This document shows, piece by piece, positions 22,286-32,674 of a stretch of 37,776 nt of DNA. The stretch spans positions 1-37,776 of the forward strand of contig JAQIWT010000084.1 of NCBI GenBank assembly GCA_034696485.1, read 5' to 3'. Made by a program: the position numbers and the translations under genes. Every line of letters begins with the position of its first letter. The stretch's first letter is position 1. Source of the stretch: Isohypsibius dastychi (taxonomy: Eukaryota > Tardigrada > Eutardigrada > Parachela > Isohypsibiidae). The notes beneath the pieces are model-generated. The model was not told the origin of the DNA, did no database searches, and saw nothing but the letters and a program-made list of their open reading frames with translations.

Positions 22286-24625
22286 ATGGCGAGCGAGCCA
22301 CCAAAGCCAGCGGACGCCGATGTAGCCAAGAAAACCCGCGAACAACTTGACGACGAAATCCGAGCACGAACTGGGTACAGTTTCACCGTCACACCAACTC
22401 TGCGAAAGTTTGGAGGGCCACCGCCGGATGATTCGCCTCGGCCGCGTTTTAGCGAGATATTTATCGGCAAATTACCGCGCGATTATTTCGAGGATGAGCT
22501 GATTCCTGTGTTGGAACGATATGGAAAAATCTGGGAGATGCGTATTCTGCTAAATGATAAAGGAGAAGGTCGCGGATTTGCATTTGCCACATTTTACGAG
22601 CCAAGCGTCGCGCACAATATCTTGAAATCGTTGAATGGAAAGGATATTCCTGGAAGACCAGGAAACAGATTTAGCATCTCCATGTCGAAAACGCATTCCT
22701 TAGTTGTGATCAAAAATCTTCCGCGAGGAAAAACGCGAGAAGCTCTGCAGAAAGACTTCGAAGAATATTTCGAAGGGATTCTACATGTTAACATTTGGGG
22801 CGTCGATACTGAAGTGAAACCTCCGCGACTTATTGCTTCTTTGGTGAGTGGAATCTGAAAGTGGTTCGTTAATCGTCTGAATACTTCTTGTATTAATTCC
22901 GTGAGTGAATTCCAGGAATTCGGGTCAGAAAGAGCAGCCGTATCGGTTCTACATCGGATAAATACTGGTGAAGGTGGGGTGATTTGAATTGGCTATTTTT
23001 TGCTCGGAATTCGCAGATCAAATTTGCGATCAGATGTTTGAGAATATTCTGATTGTAGTGAAACCATACCGACAAAGTCAGCTTGAAGCATATTACGCTG
23101 TTGTGGAGGACGACGGAAATCACCATATTTCTATCCTTCATGTGCGAAACCTTCCCGCTGGCTGTACCGAACAAAGTCTGGCTGAATATTTTGCGGTAAA
23201 TCCAGGTTTCGAGAAGGCCCGTATCATAAAAAGGTGAGTTGTCGTTTTATTATATAAAAGAGCCGTAGCTGACCTTTGGCTCTCTCTAGCTTCGGCTTCA
23301 TTCACTTCCGGGATCACGAAAGCGCAGAGCGAGGTCTTCAAGAGAATTACGGGAAAGTTTTCGGCGGAAATCAGTTGGAACTTGCTTGGGCCAAAACAAA
23401 GACATTTAGTGAGCCAACGAAAAATTGATCTCTGTGCGGGGAAATAGTCAAGTAATTTGTTTGCAGGTCCACAGCTGCCACGAGAACAACGTTTCTCCCT
23501 GGATAGCCTTCCTCCGAATGCACGACCGAGATCTCCTGACAGATTCCGGGGAGGACCTCCGCAATATCCACCATGTATCTGCTATGCGCAAAATTCAGAT
23601 AGATCGCTTGTTTACACCAGTATTTTAGATGCTTCCGGTCGATATGATCCGCCGCCGCCGCCGTATGGTCATTCTTACGGGAGAGGGCCTCTGCTTGGCG
23701 ACCCCTACGGTCCACCACCTCCCGGTCGTCCTTATGAGCAGCGTCGACCAGATGACCGTTATGATGGCAGGATCCCACAGGATCCATATCGACAGTCTGA
23801 ATACGGACACGATCCAGCATTCTCCGAACCGCCTTTCAAACGCCGTCCAGATCCGGGTTTTGAAGGCCCCGTTCTGGGTCGTACAGTTTACTTCGGTGAG
23901 CCGGAAAGACCACAACCAGGAAACGCTGGCTATGCGCCACCTCCATCGCAGCCTCAAGGATATCCAGTTATGCACTCTGGTCCTGGCGTAAACGAATACG
24001 GAAACCCTGACCCTTACCGCGAAGCTCCCCCGAATCAGCCACCATTGGGAAGCCTTCGAAGTCAGCTCCATTATCAAAACAGCATTGGTCAAGGTCAGCC
24101 GGAACCTGTCCAGAGCCAGCCTAGTGCACCGCAGGTTTATGGAAATGGTGCGAGCAGCCATGCTCCAGGAAGTCATTCGGCTCCTTCGTATGTACAGCCA
24201 GGATATTCCATGGCACCTCAGCCAAATGTTAACCCGGAAATGAACACGGCGTCTCAACATCAGTCATATCAATCACCACCAACTGCTCCAGCGAACGGAG
24301 TGTCTGGATTCACATCTTATGCAGCTCCAGTATCAACTCAGTCAGGTTATCCAAGTAGTCAGAGTGGAGCTGCCGGTCTGTATGCTCCACCGCGAGCCAC
24401 GGTGATCCAGAACCAGCCAACCCAAGCTCCACAGAAGACAGCAACCCAATTTGGGCAAAATGTATGAGACGGTTTGAGTATTTTCGTATTGAGTTTAACA
24501 GAGCTGCTTTTCAGTTGCAAAGACAGGGACCAGCTGGTTACGGTTATGGAACTCCGCAAAACAGCGTGGCTGGTGCGAACAAGCCAGCTTTTGATCCGGC
24601 GGAAGATAATGGATGGGAAGGATGA
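22286..24625 (+). CDS. hnRNP Q/R-A1CF family RNA-binding protein, three RRMs
   Basis: Proteins of this group (SYNCRIP/hnRNP Q, hnRNP R, A1CF, RBM46/47) act in mRNA editing, splicing, stability and localisation. Exons: 22286-22843, 22916-22967, 23017-23233, 23290-23408, 23467-23574, 23629-24461 and 24515-24625 (665 aa). The N-terminus has the family hallmark RTGYSFTV then KFGGPPPD. RRM1 follows, with RNP2 IFIGKL and RNP1 GRGFAFATF; EIFIGKLPRDYFEDELIP looks closest to A1CF/RBM46/RBM47. RRM2 has RNP2 LVVIKNL, but its RNP1 position reads PRLIASLEF, lacking the aromatic residues. RRM3 has LHVRNL and SFGFIHF. The tail is Pro/Tyr/Gln/Arg-rich and disordered, ending DNGWEG. The intron at 23575-23628 is 54 bases and stop-free, so retention would add 18 residues. 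The acidic N-terminal domain of vertebrate hnRNP Q/R is absent. Confidence 0.93.
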
Positions 24626-24803
24626 TTTGTTATCGTTGTTTTGACGTTCTGCACCCGCCTTCGGTGAGTGGAAGGAAACGGAGCATGCAAGCTTGTTTAA
24701 AGATTTCAGCTTCTTTCTCGTTAAGTTTTTTAGTTTACGTTAAAACGAAAGTTGAAATTGCAGCCCTCATCTCCCACAGGAAAATATTTTGCCAGTAAAA
24801 AAA

Positions 24804-25216
24804 CTAACTTTTTGATTGGTCTTGCCATTCTGGTCGGCCAAGGTACGTTTCTTTATATTCGCTGTTATTCACTCCTTCTGGACAAACATCAAAAACTACT
24901 CCCGGGTTGTGGCCCTTATCCTTCAGTGCGATCCCTCTGTCAGTTTCAAAAGGCCGTTTATATAAAAAGTCCGGCTGAGAAAAAAACAAGATTGGGTTGG
25001 GTTTAGTTATTGAAGAGATATGCTGCTTACGAAGCAGAACATCCGGGCTCTTTGGTAATCAAGGGGCTTGGGCTTCTCTTCATCGTCGCAAAATGACACT
25101 GGTGGATTTTCGGAAATATCAAGCGGAACAATATCTTGTTCTGTCTTTTGAAGTCTCGCTTCGTTCTCTAATAGTTCCCATATATTTCGCGAGTCACCGG
25201 TTGGTCGGCTCACCAT
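24804..25216 (-). CDS. Unrecognised 118 aa protein, two exons
   Basis: Exon 1, 25216-25031, starts ATGGTGAGC and ends TTC before the donor GTAAGC. Exon 2, 24974-24804, follows the acceptor TTTCTCAG. Together they give 357 bases, an exact reading frame. The protein begins MVSRPTGDSRNIWELLENEA, passes through acidic DDEEKPKPLD, and in exon 2 reads FLYKRPFETDRGIALKDKG and VFDVCPEGVNNSEYKETYLG, ending in QSKS. There is no signal peptide or membrane span. The mixed, non-repetitive composition and clean splice sites favour a real gene. I do not recognise the family; cilium-associated small proteins came to mind, but I cannot support it. It converges with the hnRNP gene (178 bp between stops) and is divergent from MFSD12. 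Confidence 0.6.
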
Positions 25217-26270
25217 TTTCAGAGTAGAAAGTGAACGCGAGACAGTGAACCAATAAAGCACAGTGATAAGCAAGACACTTCAATATTCTTGCAGATTAGT
25301 TGCTACGATTCGCTTCACAAAAAAGTTACGGTTTATTGACAAATTGTGGGAAAATGCCCATTTTTCAATTACGGTATCTATTGAGTTCTCACAACCGAAT
25401 TAGGAAGAAAATCGCTACATCCCGTTTTTGCGATTTCCTCAGCAACCCAGGAAGCAAAACGCCGCCATGAGATTCAAGATCCAAAAACTACTGCTACGCT
25501 TATCGAATATTGAACATCCTTCGCTGAACAACCTTCCACCTCACCTCACTGTTCACAGATCAGAGAAATTGCTTTGCCTGAATTACGGCTCCGCCCTAGA
25601 CGCTTTTTGCGTTGTGAGAATCTTTTCCGTATGAGTACTCTGTCAAATCATGGTGACCTTTCTGGTATGGTCATCTCCCTGAGTGAATGAGTAGACTCTG
25701 TGGGATCTCCGCGACTACTAAAGAACTAGCGAAATGATTTGCTGTATAACAGCGCAGTCCGTCCACTGGGGAAAACCAACCGTCATGACGAGGAAACATT
25801 CGAGACCTCTACAACAAACTTTGACAAGATCCTATCCCGAGCAAAATTGTAAGTGTCGAATCCCTTCGAAAAATCTTCCCTCTTAAAAATAACTATTACT
25901 GCTCAGTATCCCTTTTTCTTCCCATAATGGAATGGAAAACGGTGCCCGGTATAAGTTCCATTCCATTTTATCGGGAGAATGCAGGTAGCAAACAGAGCGG
26001 CTACTGTACGAACCCTGTCTGAAAGCTAGCGTGTCAGCGATGAGCTTCGTCAGCCGAGCTTCGTGCATGTTGTGTTGGGCCGCTCTGTTTACGTTTTCTT
26101 ATTATGAATGGAACGCATTAGCTCAGCAGTTGTTTCGATTCCGTTTCAGTTTAATTCAGTCTATTCTTTTTATTGTGTTGTGTTGAACCTGGATTATTCA
26201 ACCTTTATTTGTCGGTGAAGGTATACGGGATCTGGGCTGATTGATTGGCATGGATATTTGATTTGCAGTC
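25217..26270. promoter_or_regulatory. Divergent spacer and MFSD12 5' UTR
   Basis: About 1 kb between the minus-strand small gene and MFSD12. TTTGCAG ending at 26268 lies two bases before the MFSD12 ATG, so a 5' UTR intron ends there; GTATAC near 26221 or GTGAAG near 26214 could be its donor, and the intron would be short. Two 12 bp perfect inverted repeats occupy 25926-26090 (listed separately). No recognisable coding sequence is present. Confidence 0.45.
25926..26090. repeat. Two successive perfect inverted repeats
   Basis: AATGGAATGGAA (25926-25937) is mirrored by TTCCATTCCATT (25956-25967) with an 18-base spacer. Just downstream, AAACAGAGCGGC (25990-26001) is mirrored by GCCGCTCTGTTT (26079-26090) with 77 bases between. 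The second pair extends to 13 of 14 matches. The cluster lies 180-345 bp upstream of the MFSD12 ATG. Confidence 0.75.
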
Positions 26271-28338
26271 ATGATGCGATCAGCGAGTGAGAACACCTCT
26301 TCCGGTGAACATGACGATGAGCAGACTCCGCGGAGGAGTTATCCCAGTACTTTTGGTGGTGGAGTTCCGGCTGTCCCGAGCACTGGCGACGTTACCGGGC
26401 TTTCCGCCACTGGGAATGAGCGGACGATTTGGAAACGTTATGGATGGAAGATTTGTTATGGTTTTGGACATGTGCTGAATGATTTGTGTGCTGCGATGTG
26501 GTTCAGTTATCTTTTGGTTTTTCTACACAGTGTGGTGAGCTTTTGTAGTTTACAAAAGCACGCAAGTAATTATTAATCTCATTGTTATTTTCCAGCTCAA
26601 CTTCAGCAGTACTTATGCAGGAGCAGTTATTTTACTGGGTCAAGTTGCAGATGCCATTGCCACACCTTTTGTTGGAATTGAATCTGATCATTCCGAATCG
26701 GGATTTTTCAGATATGGCCGACGGAAATCATGGCATTTGATAGGTGAGCAGAATTGTTTATCTGGAATATTCGTGGACTCACCAGGTCAAGGAACCGATT
26801 CTTTGTTTCAGGAACAATATGTGTTGTCATATCTTTTCCTTTCCTGTTCATCGATTGTATCGGGAATCCGCATGCTCATGATTGGGCCAAGTTCATCTAT
26901 TTTGCACCGTTCGTTGTACTTTTCCAATTCGGCTGGGCCAGTGTTCAGATTGCGCATTTAGCGTTGATACCGGATTTGACACCGGTTGACCACGAACGAG
27001 TTGAATTGAATGCGTTAAGGTGCGTGTATCAAGACATTGGAACTGGGGTCAGTTTTCCCAGGGCATTTACTGGAATCACAAGAAAGAATTATGACGATTT
27101 GGTGCGTTATAGATATGGATGGACTGTTATTGCTAATTTGACGGTTTATTTATTGACTTGGCTGGTTCTCCAAGTTGACTCGACTGGCTCTGAGAGTATT
27201 GGCCCGAATGATGCCTGGACGTTTCAGGTAATTTTCCCGCATTTGTTTCGTTCTACCTCGGAAACGGATGGGACATCGTTTTACGATTATGATTTTGCAG
27301 ATTATTGTTTTTATCGTTGTTGGCGCTGGTAGCCTCTTCTCAATCGCATTTCATTTCGGAGTCAAAGAAAAACCTCTTCCTCGGCGAGAATCATCCATAA
27401 CCGATTCTGGTAGAAGCCGGAAAGGCTCGATTCATATGACTTGGCGAGATTGGTTTTCCGAACCGCAGTTTTATATTGTACGTATCGTAGAAGCAACGAA
27501 GTATATTTATTGTACATATATTAACAGAAATGAGTCGTTGTAGGTTGGAGCTCTATACATGTCGGCTCGTTTGTTCGTTAATCTCACCCAGGTCTATTTG
27601 CCCATGTATCTTCTGGACACCTTGAGCCTGGGAAAACAGAGCATCGGCTACATCCCTTTAGTTGTGTACTTAACCGGATTCATAGCCTCATGGATTATGA
27701 AACCACTGAATCGTATGATCGGAAATAAGGTACGAACCGGAAATTCAGTCGCAATATAGGAAGTGGAATTCATGACCTTTTCAGATATGTTGTGTGATCG
27801 GTATCCTTCTGGGATTGGGTGCATGTGCTTGGATCCAGTTTTCTGCTGTTGATGCTAACACAGTCTATGGAATAGCTGCGCTTCTTGGAATATCTGGAAC
27901 GGTGATCATGGTTGGATCCCTGGCCATTACGAGCGATCTTATAGCCGGAAGTACAGCGACTGGAGCATTTGTCTTCGGCGTGATGAGTTTTGCTGACAAG
28001 TTGTCGAACGGTGTTGCTGTTATGGCTGTTCAGCTACTTCATCCAGATTCGTAAGTAGTAAACTCGACTATTTACATTAGGCGTACCGGAAACGTGCTTT
28101 TATTCGTAGGGGTGATCACACTAAACATTCTTCATATTTCGCGAAAGTTATGGTCTATGTTCCGGCTGGGGCTTGCGCATTGGCGTTGTTGTCCATTCTG
28201 CTCATTTCAAGACAGACTATAGGAATACGACATCGCGATCGTGATGAAAACACTACGTACAAGGAATTGATTAACGAGAATGACGAGGACCGACAATCCA
28301 TGTTTACTGACTCGACAAGTTCATTTCCAGAGATATAG
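26271..28338 (+). CDS. MFSD12: MFSD12-like major facilitator transporter
   Basis: This is a multi-pass major facilitator superfamily protein of the GPH/melibiose-like branch; vertebrate MFSD12 supplies cysteine to lysosomes and melanosomes. Exons: 26271-26534, 26596-26743, 26812-27019, 27113-27227, 27301-27477, 27544-27729, 27785-28050 and 28110-28338 (530 aa). Signatures include [20 protein letters not shown], then [17 protein letters not shown] with the A-like motif [29 protein letters not shown] and [18 protein letters not shown]. About twelve hydrophobic segments are readable, with a charged central loop ([11 protein letters not shown]) and a hydrophilic C-terminal tail containing YKELINEN, a possible sorting region. 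Joining 27019 to 27113 restores the family's LNALRY-type junction; the 93-base intron between is stop-free. Substrate in this organism is inferred only. Confidence 0.93.
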
Positions 28339-29000
28339 TTTTGTTCTTTTCTTTCACCAAATGCTCATAACTCCCCTTCCGACTTTCCAGCCAAAATGTT
28401 TCCGATTTATATTATTTCCAGTGTGTTAAGCTAAGCTGCAGTTATCTCCATGTTTGTTTTTGTTTTATGAGATTCTCGGTTACATACAAAGAATTGTTTG
28501 AAACTGGAGGTTCGATTATAAAACGAAATGTGATCCAAACTAATTAACCTTGAGTTGATCTTACTTGATCTACAGATTATCTACTTGATCTTACTTGATC
28601 TTCTGTACCAAGTAATGCAGGAATCAGCGTTCTCCTTCGGTACAGAATTGAGGTGGTAGACGACTTCCAAATATCGTTTGCATTTTGTACATGTTTTGTT
28701 CATACTTGCAGTTATGCAAGAGACATTAAGGGCGATGCTGGTATCGATCAACTTATTCCGGTTCCAGTTATTTGGAAGTACGGGACTGAATGAACTCACA
28801 CCCATCGCGCGTATTGTTTTCACAGACTTCGAACCAAATCGTTCCGATGTCTGGTCAGAGCTGTATTTTCAAGTTTTTCAACTCCATTTTGAGATTCTGC
28901 GTACAGTACAACGCTGTAACGATTTTTAGCGACCAAAAGAATGAAAAAGAAAGACAAGCCGGCATGTAAGCATAATAACACAACGATCAGCTATGGTCGC
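28339..29000. other. Convergent spacer, MFSD12 and MED22 3' ends
   Basis: MFSD12 (+) and MED22 (-) converge. The only structure seen is a small imperfect tandem repeat of CTTACTTGATC at about 28554-28603. No polyadenylation hexamer of the AATAAA type is obvious, and no recognisable gene is present. Confidence 0.5.
28554..28603. repeat. Short imperfect tandem repeat
   Basis: TTGATCTTACTTGATCTAC at the left and CTACTTGATCTTACTTGATC at the right are variants of a 10-11 base ACTTGATCTT unit, about four copies, in the probable MFSD12 3' UTR. Confidence 0.7.
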
Positions 29001-29586
29001 TCAAAGAAAAGGATCGCTTTGCCGGAGATACCATACGGAACCATACTCTTCTTCCAGATCATGGAGTTCAGCCTGCATTTCTTTATACACGGCAACCATC
29101 CGATTTTGTTTATCCTTAATAACCGCCATATCGGCTTCACGTGCTGCCTGGACGGACTGCGTAATAAACTGAAAGTCATTCAGGAAAAAGAATCGTTTCA
29201 GCTCCTCCGTGAGTTTCATCAACGACTCACCGCCGCGAACCTAAAACAAAGCAAGACCTTAAATCTTCGCAAAACATCAATTTAGACTTTCTTTTACCAA
29301 ATTTGCCGCGCGGACACCCATTTCCAGCTGTTCTTGCTCTGCCATTTGGACTTTAACCGGTGTTGTCCTATCCTCATCCACCTAAGACACAAGAACAAAG
29401 ATCCATTTTTTGCGGGTTATTTGATGCCTTTTTTTAAATTACCTTCATGAGCTGCAGTATTTCCTTGTAGTTCTCCAGAATAGTTTTGACATCATCAGCC
29501 TTTTTCTTGCTCATGGCCTTCAGCATGCTTTCTCTGTTGACAGCTTGAGAGCTTGCACCACGATTGCTTTGACCAGGATGAGCCAT
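29001..29586 (-). CDS. MED22: Mediator complex subunit 22
   Basis: MED22 (Surfeit 5 in vertebrates) belongs to the Mediator head module and helps link activators to RNA polymerase II. Exons 29586-29443, 29381-29298 and 29240-29001 give 155 aa, and all junctions are phase 0. The core matches the family: MSKKKADDVKTILENYKEIL, then MGVRAANLVRGGESLMKLTE and LKRFFFLNDFQFI. The C-terminal third is predicted coiled coil (AVYKEMQAELHDLEEEYGS). It faces the creatine-kinase-like gene head to head with about 600 bp between start codons. RPL7A, another member of the vertebrate Surfeit cluster, lies 12.5 kb away on the same strand. Confidence 0.93.
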
Positions 29587-30193
29587 AATATTGGAGGAAA
29601 ACTGTCGTGAAGATCAGGCGTCTGGACACGATCAAAAGTCAGATAAAAGAAAACCGAAAATCCAAAACATCGGAAATCAAAACTTGGCGATGTAAACAAG
29701 TCCAGAATCAGGGTAGATAGGTGGCCCAACCAGGGGGGCCAGGGATGTTAAACTAAAACCACCACCGTTAGTAGCACTCCTTAGCCCCCCTGGGTTGTGA
29801 CCAGCCAGCTCAACACAGAAATTGTAGCGGAATCGCCAGATGTCCCATTCTTGTACCTGACGAATGCTTGCACATTTGTTGTCCCAAAAAGCAAATTTTA
29901 TGGTGCTACAACCGTTTATCTGTGAGAAGCTAAAAGGCATCCTGTAAAGAGTGGCATTAGCCATAAAGGCAGAAGACAAGGTGAGTGTTTTCATCGATTT
30001 TTTTCCCATGGCATATTTACGTACATAGCTCCCGATTTCAGTTTTTTGTTCCAGGTTTTCAGATACTGCTGTTAATGCAGGATTCCGTGTTTTTGTGTAA
30101 AAATGGAATACTAAGAGATATTTGAATCATGGCTTTATTTTGTGGTCTGACGTTTCATGGGTTGGCGATGTGAATGATCGAGAATCAGCTGCG
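29587..30193. promoter_or_regulatory. Head-to-head promoter of MED22 and kinase gene
   Basis: A 607 bp divergent spacer. It contains CCAGGGGGGC (29730-29739) and its exact reverse complement GCCCCCCTGG (29784-29793), a 10 bp G/C-only-looking stem with a 44-base loop. A minus-strand open frame across 29677-30009 has no recognisable content and overlaps this hairpin, so I leave it uncalled. Confidence 0.45.
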
Positions 30194-31791
30194 ATGACTT
30201 TCTTTCGACATTTGACCAAGCAAACCGTTCGGATTGCAGCTGTATTGGGGGGAATTCCGGTTGCAGCCTATACCATCAATGCATCGCTTCAAAAAGAAGC
30301 GCAATGCGGTGGACCCATCTCAGTACGTGATGCAAGAAGAAACTATCCAGCTTCGGAAGATTATCCGGACTTGTCTGCCCATACTAATATCATGGCCAAA
30401 TGCCTGACTCCGCGAATTTATGCCATGCTTCGAGATCGAGTTACGAAAAATGGCGTCACTTTGGATCAGTGTATTCAAGTCGGTGTCGATCATGCATTCA
30501 TACATCCACGCATAAGAACGGTGGGCGCATTTGCTGGCGACGAAGAATCTTACGGTTTGTTTGCCGAATTGTTCGACGAAATCAGTAAAGAAAGACATGG
30601 AGGCTATAATCCGACGACAAACGAACACCCTACGGATCTGAAACCAGCAAAGGTACGGTTGCTAGTAATAATAACTCTTTTTCGGGCATTCGTTGTGATT
30701 TGGGATATTTCACCTGCAGCTTCGAGGAGGTATTCTGGATCCGGATTTCGTCGTTTCTTGTCGCATCAGAACCTGCCGTAATATCCGTGGATTTTGTTTC
30801 CCACCAGCAGTTACTCGTGCAGAACGCCGACATTTGGAAAGAATATTCACGCAAGCGTTTCGTACATTTTCTGGAAGTTTGAAGGGCCGATATTATCCAA
30901 TAAAAACTCTGTCAGACGACGAATTAGCACTCTTAATAGCCGTAAGAGTTTTTTGAATATCGTTCTATTCATTTATATTCTGTTTTCGATTGCATAGGAT
31001 AATTTAGCGTTTGATCGTCCTATTGCGTATTATTGCTCGTCAACTACAGCACGAGATTGGCCGGATGCTCGAGGAACGTTCATTAATCATGACCGGAACC
31101 TTGCCATATTTGTGTTCGAATGTGAGGAGCAGCTGAAGGTTGTGTCCTTACAGTCTGGAGGAAACATGAAGGAATGCTTTGAACGATTTTGTACGGTTTT
31201 GGATCACATGGAAAAGAATATAGTTAGCCAGGGATTTAATTGGTACTGAATAGTTCTCTGTTGTTGCCCCCTTAAATTTGCTCATCTCTCTCTGTTGCCT
31301 CTTAGGATGTGGACTCGAAATTTGGGCTTTTTGACCTCATGCCCAAGTAACCTCGGAACAGCATTGCGAGCCAGCATATTTATCCGATTGCCCAGTTTGT
31401 CAAAGGTACCAATCAGGAAACTTTAAGATTGAGGGGAAATTTAAGTTTTTTAGTAGGATCCAAGATTCAGTGCAATTCTCAAAACTCTGAAACTGCACAA
31501 ACATTTGGTTCCGGAGAGCGACGAGCCAGGCCTTTTTGAGTACATTCTGTCGAACTTTTTATCATAACCAGGCTGCATTATTTCTTTTCGATTTAGTATA
31601 TCGAACAGCGAGCGTCTTGGAAAATCTGAGGTAATTCTTGGTCTGATTGAAGACTTTTTGCACGGTTGAAATTTTGGATGCTGCTGAAGGTGGAACTTGT
31701 TCAGCAAGTGATTGATAGCTGCCATCTTTTGATTCGGATGGAGAAACGTTTACGGAGCAGCAGATCAATTGATCATCTCATACCAGCGTAA
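30194..31791 (+). CDS. Mitochondrial creatine-kinase-like protein, divergent
   Basis: Phosphagen kinase family; mitochondrial creatine kinase moves phosphate from ATP to creatine in the intermembrane space. Exons: 30194-30652, 30720-30941, 30998-31242, 31306-31405, 31457-31539, 31597-31630 and 31690-31791 (414 aa, near the usual 417). The N-terminus [20 protein letters not shown] is presequence-like, and [13 protein letters not shown] matches the mitochondrial isoforms. Family blocks: [55 protein letters not shown] (reactive cysteine kept) and [20 protein letters not shown]. Several strict positions differ: SSRVRTGRS reads [20 protein letters not shown] reads [11 protein letters not shown], the NEEDHxR block reads ECEEQLK, and the KRGTGG loop is replaced by [11 protein letters not shown]. 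Family membership is certain; catalytic competence is doubtful. An upstream non-ATG frame is open, but the first ATG gives the expected presequence. Confidence 0.9.
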
Positions 31792-31975
31792 TCTGTGATA
31801 TTCCAAGTTTTATGATTCAACCTGTGAAGATGCACAGCGTTTGATCTGGGAAAGTCGTCGAAAATTTACGTGTTCAGAATGCCGGCAGGTGCGTTCGGGA
31901 AAGTTTTTGTGATATTTTCAGTCATATATAAAGTATACATGTATCATAAAAGCATCTCTGCGACTTGAAAACGCT

Positions 31976-32660
31976 CTAAATATCGAAGTTCAGAATCTTT
32001 TTGAGTTCGCCGGATCGATCCAATCTGTCGAAATGAAATTAATCTTCAACTACTTACAAATAAATAACACGCTTCCCGCTGGTTACCTTTCCGTGTCGTC
32101 TCCCCCTCCGATGAACTTGGCATCGATGAAAACGCGAGGAACCTTCAAAAGCAAGCATTTTTCAACAGAAGTGCTGAGGAATCTGTCCCGTTTCCGGAAC
32201 ATGATCGAGCTCGACGTGCTTTTTAATTCAGTGGCAATATCGGAACGACATATTACGGAGTCTCAACCATCAAATGTAGACTTACAGAACTAGCTCCCGT
32301 CAAAGTTTTCATATACTGCTGAATAAGATCTGCCTGCTTTTGATCGTCCAATTTGTCCAGCTCCATGACCTCATACTGATCTCCGGGAATGTTGTACTTT
32401 TGGAGAACGTTCTTTGCCTAGAAAAAATACAGATCTCTGGCAGTGTCGTCCGAGTGCAGGGGAAAAAAACAAAAAGCAACAATGTCTACCTTGGTGCAGT
32501 ACGGGCAATACGACTTGGAAAATACCATCACTTTCTTCGCCTTGATTTTCTGCTGAACCATTTCTTGAACTTGATCCATTGCGCTGGTAATTGGCTTTGG
32601 AGTTGCTCTTGGGGCGAATATTTCAGGTGTACTTGATGACAATCCTGTCAGCTTGAAGAT
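31976..32660 (-). CDS. GLRX-like: Glutaredoxin (CPYC), core exons
   Basis: A dithiol glutaredoxin, which reduces disulfides and glutathionylated proteins using glutathione. Exons: 32660-32490, 32417-32286, 32142-32087 and 32024-31976. From the internal ATG at 32579 this is a complete 108 aa glutaredoxin. The active site is SKSYCPYCTK; the glutathione-binding elements VPRVFIDAKFIGGGDD and the TGASS loop are present, and the end LDRSGELKKILNFDI is normal. The exon is open upstream to an acceptor at 32661 and in phase with a further exon (32800-33075), so the natural protein may start earlier and carry an N-terminal extension. It converges with the creatine-kinase-like gene, with 184 bp between stops. 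Confidence 0.93.
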
Positions 32661-32674
32661 CTGCAAGAATTCCG

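Noticed and set aside
26107-26143. tRNA-like A box (TAGCTCAGCAG) and B box (TTCGATTCC)
   Set aside because: The two boxes are only a few bases apart, and no acceptor stem or anticodon arm can be drawn.
29677-30009. Minus-strand open frame of 110 codons between MED22 and the kinase gene
   Set aside because: Cys/Trp-scattered content with no family resemblance, overlapping a G-run hairpin in a short divergent promoter.
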